The notes below the pieces were generated by a model. That model saw nothing but the letters and a program-made list of their open reading frames with translations, ran no database searches and was not told where the DNA came from. Below are positions 57,852-64,000 of a stretch of DNA of 64,000 bases, piece after piece. Source of the DNA: Pseudomonas palmensis (lineage in GTDB: Bacteria > Pseudomonadota > Gammaproteobacteria > Pseudomonadales > Pseudomonadaceae); assembly GCF_017848315.1 (NCBI RefSeq), contig NZ_JAFKEC010000001.1:186001-250000 (forward strand), in the 5' to 3' direction. A program made the position numbers and the translations under genes. Position 1 is the first letter of the stretch. The number at the start of each line of letters is the position of its first letter.

Positions 57852-60302
57852 CTACTCCAGCGCGTTCCAGATCTCCCCGGCGTATTCGCGAATGGTGCGG
57901 TCCGACGAGAACCAGCCCATGCGCGCGGTATTGAGCACGGCCGAGCGCCACCACTGCTGGGGGTCGTGCCACAGCTCCTCGACGCGGCGCTGGGCCTCCC
58001 AGTAGGCATCGAAGTCGGCGCACACCAGGAAGCGGTCATACGGCACCAGTGAATCGATCAGCCCCACGTAGCGCGCCGGGTCGTCCGGCGAGAACACCCC
58101 GCCGCGGATCGCCTGGAGCACGTCGTTGAGCCGGTACGAGGCGCCGATGGCGGAGCTGGCACCGAAATCGCCGCTGCGCTTGCGCGCCTCCACCTGCTGG
58201 GAGGTCAGGCCGAAGATGAACATGTGCTCGGCCCCCACCTGCTCGCACATCTCGACGTTGGCGCCGTCCAGGGTGCCGATGGTCAGCGCGCCATTGAGGC
58301 CGAACTTCATGTTGCTGGTGCCCGAGGCCTCGTAGCCGGCGGTAGAGATCTGCTCGGACAGGTCCGCCGCCGGGATGATGCTCTCGGCCAGGCTCACGTT
58401 GTAGTTGGGCAGGAACACCACCTTGAGCAGCCCGCGCACGGTCGGGTCGTTGTTGACCACCCTGGCGATGTCGTTGGCCAGCTTGATGATCAGTTTGGCC
58501 TGGTGATAGCTGGCGGCGGCCTTGCCGGCAAAGATCTTCACCCGCGGCGCCCAGTGCGTGCCCGGCTCGGCGCGGATCGCCTGGTACAGCGCCACGGTAT
58601 GCAGCAGGTTGAGCAACTGGCGCTTGTATTCGTGGATGCGCTTGACCTGCACATCGAACATCGCCTCGGGGTCGACCGTGATGCCCAGGCGCTCCTGGAT
58701 CAGGTTGGCCAGGGCCTTCTTGCTGTGCAGGCGCTGCTGGGCGAAGGCCTTGCGAAACGCCGGCTTGTCGGCGAACGGTTCGAGGCGCCGCAGGTGCTTC
58801 TCGGGGTCGTCCAGCACCTCGGGGCCCAGCGCCTCCACCAGCATGCGGGTGAGCGGCGGGTTGGCCTGGTACAGCCAGCGGCGGAAGGTGATGCCGTTGG
58901 TCTTGTTGTTGATCCGCTCGGGGTAGAGCTTGTGCAGTTCGGCGAACACGGTGCTGCGCATCAGCTTGGTGTGCAGCCCCGACACGCCGTTGACGCTGTG
59001 CGACCCGAGGAACGCCAGGTTGCCCATGCGCACCCGCCGGCCGTTGTCCTCCTCGATCAGCGACACCGCGCGCAGCACGTCGAAGTCATGGATGCCCTTG
59101 GCCCGCAGCGCGTCGATATGAAAGGCGTTGATCAGGTAGATGATCTGCATGTGGCGCGGCAGCATGCGCTCCATCAGCCCCACCGACCAGGTTTCCAGCG
59201 CCTCGGGCAGCAGGGTGTGGTTGGTGTAGGCCAGGGTGTCGACGGTGAGCTGCCAGGCGGTGTCCCACGGCAGTTCGTGCTGGTCCACCAGCAGGCGCAT
59301 CAGCTCGGCCACGGCAATCGAGGGGTGGGTGTCGTTGAGCTGGATGGCGGCCTTTTCGTGCAGGTTGAGCAGCGTGGGGTTCATGTTCAGGTGGCGGCGC
59401 AGCAGGTCCTGCAGCGAGGCCGAGACGAAGAAGTACTCCTGGCGCAGGCGCAGCTCCTGGCCGGCCTCGGTGCTGTCGGCCGGGTACAGTACCCGCGAGA
59501 TGCTCTCGGCACGGGCCACTTCGGCTACCGCGCCCAGGTGGTCGCCGGCATTGAAACGCTCCAGGTGCAGCTCTTCCAGGGCCCGTGCGCGCCACAGGCG
59601 CAGGGTATTGACGCTGGCACCACGCCAGCCCACCACGGGCGTGTCGTAGGCCACCGCACGCACCGTTTCGGCCGGCCACCACACCTGGCGCGGCTGGCCG
59701 GATTCGTCGTGCCGGGTCTCGACGCTGCCGCCGAAACTGATCGGGTAGATCACCTCGGCACGCTCGAACTCCCAGGGGTTGCCGAAATCCAGCCAGTTTT
59801 CGGTCTGCTCCTGCTGCCAGCCGTCGACCACGGCCTGGCGAAACAGCCCGTGCTCATAGCGGATACCGTAGCCGTGGGCGGCAATGCCCAGGGTCGACAT
59901 GCTCTCCATGAAGCACGCCGCCAGGCGCCCGAGGCCGCCGTTGCCCAGCGCCGCGTCGGGTTCGAGCAGGCGGATGCGCTCCAGGTCCACGTCCAGCCCG
60001 GTCATTGCTTCACGGGCGATGTCCAGCAGGCCGAGGTTGCTCAGGCTGTCGTACAGCAGGCGGCCGATGAGAAATTCGAGGGAGAGGTAATAGACGCGCT
60101 TCTGGCTCTTGCGGTAGATCTGCCGCGTGTGGTCCATCCAGTGGTCGACCATGTGGTCGCGGGCGGCCAGGGCAATGGCCTCGAACCAGTCGTGGTCGAA
60201 GGCGTGCTCGGGGTCCTTGCCGACGGCATAGGTCAGTTTTTCCAGTACAGCGGTGCGAAAGGCAGCCACCTGTGCGTCACGTGCGAGTGGTTCCTGAGAC
60301 AT
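57852..60302 (-). CDS. glgP: Glycogen/starch/alpha-glucan phosphorylase
   Basis: Releases glucose-1-phosphate from alpha-glucans, 816 residues, PLP-dependent. The PLP-binding Lys is in EASGTSNMKFGLNGALTIGT. Other blocks are GNGGLGRLAACF and AIQLNDTHPSIAVAELMR. Located apart from any other glycogen gene in this window but beside fbp. ATG start at 60302. Confidence 0.97.
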   Translation of the reverse strand: MSQEPLARDAQVAAFRTAVLEKLTYAVGKDPEHAFDHDWFEAIALAARDHMVDHWMDHTRQIYRKSQKRVYYLSLEFLIGRLLYDSLSNLGLLDIAREAMTGLDVDLERIRLLEPDAALGNGGLGRLAACFMESMSTLGIAAHGYGIRYEHGLFRQAVVDGWQQEQTENWLDFGNPWEFERAEVIYPISFGGSVETRHDESGQPRQVWWPAETVRAVAYDTPVVGWRGASVNTLRLWRARALEELHLERFNAGDHLGAVAEVARAESISRVLYPADSTEAGQELRLRQEYFFVSASLQDLLRRHLNMNPTLLNLHEKAAIQLNDTHPSIAVAELMRLLVDQHELPWDTAWQLTVDTLAYTNHTLLPEALETWSVGLMERMLPRHMQIIYLINAFHIDALRAKGIHDFDVLRAVSLIEEDNGRRVRMGNLAFLGSHSVNGVSGLHTKLMRSTVFAELHKLYPERINNKTNGITFRRWLYQANPPLTRMLVEALGPEVLDDPEKHLRRLEPFADKPAFRKAFAQQRLHSKKALANLIQERLGITVDPEAMFDVQVKRIHEYKRQLLNLLHTVALYQAIRAEPGTHWAPRVKIFAGKAAASYHQAKLIIKLANDIARVVNNDPTVRGLLKVVFLPNYNVSLAESIIPAADLSEQISTAGYEASGTSNMKFGLNGALTIGTLDGANVEMCEQVGAEHMFIFGLTSQQVEARKRSGDFGASSAIGASYRLNDVLQAIRGGVFSPDDPARYVGLIDSLVPYDRFLVCADFDAYWEAQRRVEELWHDPQQWWRSAVLNTARMGWFSSDRTIREYAGEIWNALE

Positions 60303-60438
60303 ACGACGTCCTCGGGCAAGTTGACGAATGCGGATGGGGATTTCTCAGCCTAGACGGTTCGACCGGGCGCGGTAGCGCGGGTTCGTTTGTTTCTGTGCAA
60401 AAGCGGTACCGGGTTGGCACGAACCCGGCAAATGGTTG

Positions 60439-60466
60439 TTCACATTTTGACCAACTCCGGTATGAT
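60439..60466 (+). promoter_or_regulatory. Candidate sigma-70 promoter of the Cys-cluster protein gene
   Basis: TTCACA, 16 bases, TATGAT, placing a transcript start about 30 bases before the ATG at 60502. The 199-base gap to glgP otherwise shows no clear structure. Confidence 0.4.
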
Positions 60467-60501
60467 CGCGCGCCCACCCGACCATCTGAAAACCGAACCT
60501 G

Positions 60502-60906
60502 ATGAAACCGACCCTGATTGCCGCCGCCGAACTCGACCGCCTGGATACCTGGCAGAGGTATTCCAGCCACATGTGCGGGGGCTGCATGTCCAGTTGCTGC
60601 ACCCTGCCGGTGGAGGTCAAGCTCACGGATCTGATCCGCATTGGCGTGGTGGACGAATTCGAACGGGGCGAGCCGCCCAAGAACATCGCCAAGCGCCTGC
60701 AGAAGGATGGGATCGTCGAGCGCTTCAACCAGAAGTCCGGGATCTTCACCTTGCAGCGCATGAGCAACGACGATTGCCTGTACCTGGACCGCAAGACGCG
60801 GTTCTGCACCATTTACGACAAGCGCCCCGACACCTGCCGCAACCACCCAAGGATCGGCCCGCGGCCGGGGTACTGCGCGTACAAGCCAAAGCCCGTGGCC
60901 CGCTGA
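60502..60906 (+). CDS. YkgJ-type cysteine-cluster protein
   Basis: Protein of 134 residues with the cluster CGGCMSSCC at about 30-38, plus later Cys in DDCLYLD, RFCTIYDKRPDTCR and GYCAY. The pattern fits the YkgJ family (zinc- or iron-sulfur-binding, often annotated as an Fe-S oxidoreductase). No partner gene is adjacent. The function is unknown; metal binding is inferred from the spacing of the cysteines. Confidence 0.88.
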   Translation: MKPTLIAAAELDRLDTWQRYSSHMCGGCMSSCCTLPVEVKLTDLIRIGVVDEFERGEPPKNIAKRLQKDGIVERFNQKSGIFTLQRMSNDDCLYLDRKTRFCTIYDKRPDTCRNHPRIGPRPGYCAYKPKPVAR

Positions 60907-60911
60907 AAAGC

Positions 60912-60978
60912 ATCGCGGGTCAAGCCCGCTCCCACAAGGTTGTGCATTTACCTGTGGGAGCGGGCTTGACCCGCGATT
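60912..60978. repeat. REP pair, family B
   Basis: Near-perfect inverted ATCGCGGGTCAAGCCCGCTC copies lie right after the Cys-cluster gene. Confidence 0.92.
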
Positions 60979-61012
60979 CGGCCAGCGCAAGTTTCAGGCC
61001 TTGCACAAACAA

Positions 61013-61046
61013 AAAACGCCCCCGGCCTTTCGACCGGGGGCGTTTT
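61013..61046. terminator. Bidirectional terminator between the Cys-cluster gene and typA
   Basis: AAAACGCCCCCGG pairs with CCGGGGGCGTTTT over an eight-base loop, giving a T-run on both strands. Confidence 0.92.
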
Positions 61047-61064
61047 CATTCAGCCTGAGCTAAC

Positions 61065-62885
61065 TCAGTTCTTGGCTTTCTTGGCAGCGCGGGTACGCTC
61101 GCCTTCGTCCAGGATCTTCTTGCGCAGACGGATCGACTTGGGCGTGACTTCGCACAGCTCGTCGTCCTGGATGAATTCCAGGGCCTGTTCCAGGGTGAAG
61201 CGAACAGGTGGTACCAGAGCGATGGTTTCGTCTTTGCCCGAAGCACGCATGTTGTCGAGCTTCTTGCCCTTGGTAGGGTTGACGCCCAGGTCGTTGTCAC
61301 GGCTGTTCAGACCGACGATCTGACCGTTGTAGATCTCCTGGCCGTGCTCGACGAACAGCTTGCCGCGCGCCTGCAGGGTTTCCAGCGAGTAGGTCAGCGC
61401 CTTGCCGGTCTCTACCGATACCAGTACGCCGTTCTGACGGCCGGACATGTGGCCGGACTTCATTGGCGCGTAGCGATCGAAGATCGAGGTCAGGATGCCT
61501 GCACCGTTGGTCAGGGTCAGGAACTGGTTGCGGAAACCGATCAGACCACGGGCTGGAATGTTGTATTCCAGACGTACACGGCCCTTGCCATCCGGCACCA
61601 TGTTGGTCAGGTCGCCTTTACGCAGGCCCATTTCTTCCATGACCTTGCCCTGCGAATCTTCAGGGATGTCGATGGTGACGTTCTCGAACGGCTCGTGCTT
61701 GGCACCGTCGACTTCGCGGATGATCACTTCCGGACGACCAACACCCATTTCGAAGCCTTCGCGACGCATGGTTTCGATCAGTACCGACAGGTGCAGCTCA
61801 CCACGGCCCGATACCTTGAACTTGTCGGCCGAGTCGCCTTCTTCAACGCGCAGTGCAACGTTGTACAGCAGCTCCTTGTCCAGACGCTCCTTGATGTTGC
61901 GGCTGGTGACGAACTTGCCTTCCTTACCGCAGAACGGCGAGTCGTTGACCTGGAAGGTCATCGAAACGGTCGGCTCGTCGACGGTCAGCGGCTTCATCGC
62001 CTCGACTGCGTCCGGGGAGCACAGGGTGTCGGAGATGAACAGCTCGTCGAAACCGCTGATGCAGACGATGTCGCCAGCCTGGGCTTCTTCGACGTCGACG
62101 CGGTGCAGGCCGTGGTGACCCATCAGCTTGAGGATACGACCGTTGCGGCGCTTGCCGTCAACGTCGATGGCCACAACCGGGGTGTTCGGCTTGACGCGAC
62201 CACGGGCGATGCGGCCAACACCGATCACGCCCAGGAAGCTGTTGTAGTCCAGTGCCGAGATCTGCATCTGGAACGGACCGTCGCGGTCGACGCTTGGCGC
62301 TGGCACGTTGTCGACGATCGACTGGTACAGCGGGGTCATGTCTTCGGCCATTTCGGTGTGGTCCAGACCGGCAATGCCGTTCAGGGCCGAGGCGTAGACG
62401 ACCTTGAAGTCCAGCTGTTCGTCGGTGGCACCCAGGTTGTCGAACAGGTCGAAGATCTGGTCCAGAACCCAGTCAGGACGCGCGCCCGGACGGTCGACCT
62501 TGTTGATCACCACGATCGGACGCAGGCCGGCTTCGAAAGCCTTCTTGGTCACGAAACGGGTTTGCGGCATAGGGCCGTCCTGGGCGTCAACCAGCAGCAG
62601 CACGGAGTCGACCATCGACATCACGCGCTCTACTTCACCACCGAAGTCGGCGTGGCCCGGGGTGTCCACGATGTTGATGTGGTAGCCGTTCCAGTTGATG
62701 GCGGTGTTTTTCGCCAGAATGGTAATGCCGCGCTCTTTTTCCTGGTCGTTGGAGTCCATCACGCGCTCGTCGTTGAGCTCGTTGCGCTCCAGGGTGCCGG
62801 ACTGACGCAGCAGTTTGTCTACCAGGGTGGTCTTGCCATGGTCAACGTGGGCGATGATGGCGATGTTGCGTAGATTTTCGATCAC
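61065..62885 (-). CDS. typA: TypA/BipA ribosome-associated GTPase
   Basis: Translational GTPase of 606 residues related to EF-G, linked to ribosome assembly and stress or cold adaptation. G1 is AHVDHGKT (12-19), with [13 protein letters not shown] and NKVDRPGA following. The C-terminal BipA-specific domain includes [21 protein letters not shown] start with only a weak ribosome site. Codon use and length are normal. Confidence 0.98.
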   Translation of the reverse strand: MIENLRNIAIIAHVDHGKTTLVDKLLRQSGTLERNELNDERVMDSNDQEKERGITILAKNTAINWNGYHINIVDTPGHADFGGEVERVMSMVDSVLLLVDAQDGPMPQTRFVTKKAFEAGLRPIVVINKVDRPGARPDWVLDQIFDLFDNLGATDEQLDFKVVYASALNGIAGLDHTEMAEDMTPLYQSIVDNVPAPSVDRDGPFQMQISALDYNSFLGVIGVGRIARGRVKPNTPVVAIDVDGKRRNGRILKLMGHHGLHRVDVEEAQAGDIVCISGFDELFISDTLCSPDAVEAMKPLTVDEPTVSMTFQVNDSPFCGKEGKFVTSRNIKERLDKELLYNVALRVEEGDSADKFKVSGRGELHLSVLIETMRREGFEMGVGRPEVIIREVDGAKHEPFENVTIDIPEDSQGKVMEEMGLRKGDLTNMVPDGKGRVRLEYNIPARGLIGFRNQFLTLTNGAGILTSIFDRYAPMKSGHMSGRQNGVLVSVETGKALTYSLETLQARGKLFVEHGQEIYNGQIVGLNSRDNDLGVNPTKGKKLDNMRASGKDETIALVPPVRFTLEQALEFIQDDELCEVTPKSIRLRKKILDEGERTRAAKKAKN

Positions 62886-63013
62886 TTGTGTATCTCGATC
62901 AGAGGATTCGGGTTGCCGCCCAGTCTAGGCGGCGAATGTGAATGAACGGCGCTCAACGGGCTCGTCGGTCGGGAGGGCGATGGCGGATACTGCCGCCATA
63001 CAACCCCGGCATC

Positions 63014-64000
63014 TTATGTCGGACGATAAACGCGCACATTGGCATGCCCCTCACTCAGTAGATGGTGGGCATGCAGGCGACTCATCACTCCCTTGTCGCA
63101 ATACAGCAAGTACTGGCGCGTGGGGTCCAGCTCCTTGAAGCGACTGTTGAGGGCGTAGAACGGCAAGGCCTTGACCTCGATGCCGTCCAGTTCCAGAGGC
63201 TGGTCTTCCTGGGCGTCGGGGTGACGAATGTCGATCACCACCTGCCCGGCCAGCGCCTGGCTGACTTCTTCGATCTGGATATCCTGGCCCAGTTCATCGA
63301 TCACGTGGTCGATGGACACCAGGCGGGCGCGTTCCAGGGCGCGCTCGAGCACGGCCATGTCGAACTGCTTCTCTTCATGGTCGACGCGGTGACGCTTGGC
63401 ACAGGTGGTCGGGTTCACCGAGATCACGCCGCAGTACTCGGGCATGTGCTTGGCGAACTCGGCGGTGCCGATTTCATTGGCCTGGTCGATGATGTCCTGC
63501 TTGTGGCTGGCCAGCAGCGGGCGCAGCACCAGCTTCTCGGTGGCCGAGTCGATCACCGCCAGGTTGGGCAATGTCTGGCTGGACACCTGGGAAATCGCCT
63601 CGCCGGTGACCAGCGCGTCGATCTGCAGGCGGTCGGCGATGTTGGTGGCGGCGCGCAGCATCATGCGCTTGAGGGTCACGCCCATGTAGCTGTTGTCGAC
63701 CTTGCCGAGGATCTCGCCCACCACCTCTTCGAACGGCACGCTGACGAACAGCACGCGCTGGCTGCTGCCGTACTTCTTCCACAGGTAGTGCGCGACTTCC
63801 ATCACGCCCAGCTCGTGGGCACGGCCGCCCAGGTTGAAGAAGCAGAAGTGGGTCATCAGGCCGCGGCGCATCATCTGGTAGGCCGCCACGGTGGAGTCGA
63901 AGCCGCCGGACATCAGCACCAGGGTCTGCTCCAGCGCGCCCAGCGGGTAGCCGCCGATGCCCTTGTGCTGGTTGTGGATCACGTACAGGCGCTTGTCGCG
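63014..64000 (-). CDS. thiI: ThiI, tRNA 4-thiouridine synthase, C-terminal part (5' end outside window)
   Basis: The last 328 residues or so of ThiI, which makes 4-thiouridine in tRNA and supplies sulfur for thiazole synthesis. The PP-loop [12 protein letters not shown] activates the uridine as an adenylate. The disulfide-partner Cys is in [20 protein letters not shown], and a C-terminal rhodanese domain carries the persulfide Cys in [13 protein letters not shown]. The ferredoxin-like and THUMP domains lie beyond the right edge. The stop is at 63014, leaving 128 bases to typA. The internal GTG at 63982 is not the real start. Confidence 0.97.
   Translation of the reverse strand, partial: RDKRLYVIHNQHKGIGGYPLGALEQTLVLMSGGFDSTVAAYQMMRRGLMTHFCFFNLGGRAHELGVMEVAHYLWKKYGSSQRVLFVSVPFEEVVGEILGKVDNSYMGVTLKRMMLRAATNIADRLQIDALVTGEAISQVSSQTLPNLAVIDSATEKLVLRPLLASHKQDIIDQANEIGTAEFAKHMPEYCGVISVNPTTCAKRHRVDHEEKQFDMAVLERALERARLVSIDHVIDELGQDIQIEEVSQALAGQVVIDIRHPDAQEDQPLELDGIEVKALPFYALNSRFKELDPTRQYLLYCDKGVMSRLHAHHLLSEGHANVRVYRPT

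Noticed and set aside
58224..60353. 709-residue plus-strand frame opposite glgP
   Set aside because: Antisense shadow of a well-conserved enzyme; no motif, and low-information composition.
12151..60978. Recurrent palindromes as a possible CRISPR array
   Set aside because: The copies are dispersed singly between genes, not regularly spaced, and no cas gene is present. They are REP elements.
1..64000. tRNA, rRNA, IS element, prophage or toxin-antitoxin loci
   Set aside because: None was seen. All long gaps are accounted for by leaders, REPs and terminators, apart from the orphan-gene patch at 7494-8274.

Overview
This 64 kb window is core chromosome of a fluorescent pseudomonad, most likely the Pseudomonas putida group. 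The evidence is the high GC content, the complete medium-chain-length polyhydroxyalkanoate (mcl-PHA) cluster phaC1-Z-C2-D with phaF-phaI, a Chp/Pil chemosensory cluster next to gshB, the fused pyrB-pyrC' pair, a full hut locus with hutD and hutF, and Pseudomonas REP pairs in many intergenic gaps. I annotate 59 protein genes. Two run off the window edges: chpA at the left and thiI at the right. I see no tRNA, rRNA, IS element, prophage or CRISPR array.

Layout. 1-5.3 kb (minus): pilG-pilH-pilI-pilJ-chpA, a twitching/surface-sensing chemosensory system that lacks a pilK methyltransferase gene between pilJ and chpA. 5.5-7.5 kb: gshB and a tonB-like gene. 7.5-8.27 kb: a small compositionally different patch with one orphan 97-aa gene. 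8.3-12.1 kb: algH(yqgE)-ruvX-pyrR-pyrB-pyrC', coupled by overlaps or short gaps. 12.3-14.7 kb: hslV-hslU and a DUF971 gene. 15-21.9 kb: PHA synthesis, depolymerisation, regulator and granule proteins. 22-28 kb: ubiE-ubiJ-ubiB, hisI-hisE, tatABC and rsmE, mostly overlapping. 28.2-34.3 kb: three tandem chemoreceptors of the helical-bimodular type. 34.3-36.9 kb: a polar amino-acid ABC importer. 37-41.4 kb: opgGH, for osmoregulated periplasmic glucan. 41.6-43 kb: pip-dtd. 43.2-53 kb: the histidine utilisation locus hutU-H-T-I-G, hutC-D and divergent hutF. 53-56 kb: two lipoprotein genes and a dCACHE chemoreceptor. 56-60.3 kb: fbp with a DUF924 gene, and glgP. 60.5-64 kb: a Cys-cluster protein, typA and thiI.

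Functionally the region joins sensing (Pil/Chp and four chemoreceptors), nutrient import and catabolism (hut, amino-acid ABC system), carbon storage (pha, fbp, glgP) and housekeeping (pyrimidine, ubiquinone, histidine, Tat export, HslUV proteolysis, translation factors). Intergenic spaces hold ten REP elements of two sequence families, several intrinsic terminators, two probable HutC operators and sigma-28-like promoters before all three tandem chemoreceptor genes.

I did not find a convincing new multi-gene system. The best leads are the triplicated chemoreceptor block, whose third copy has lost the ligand-domain motif kept by the other two, the orphan gene with an SOS-box-like site upstream, and the dCACHE receptor beside hut. 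Family assignments come from recognised motifs and gene order, not from database searches.
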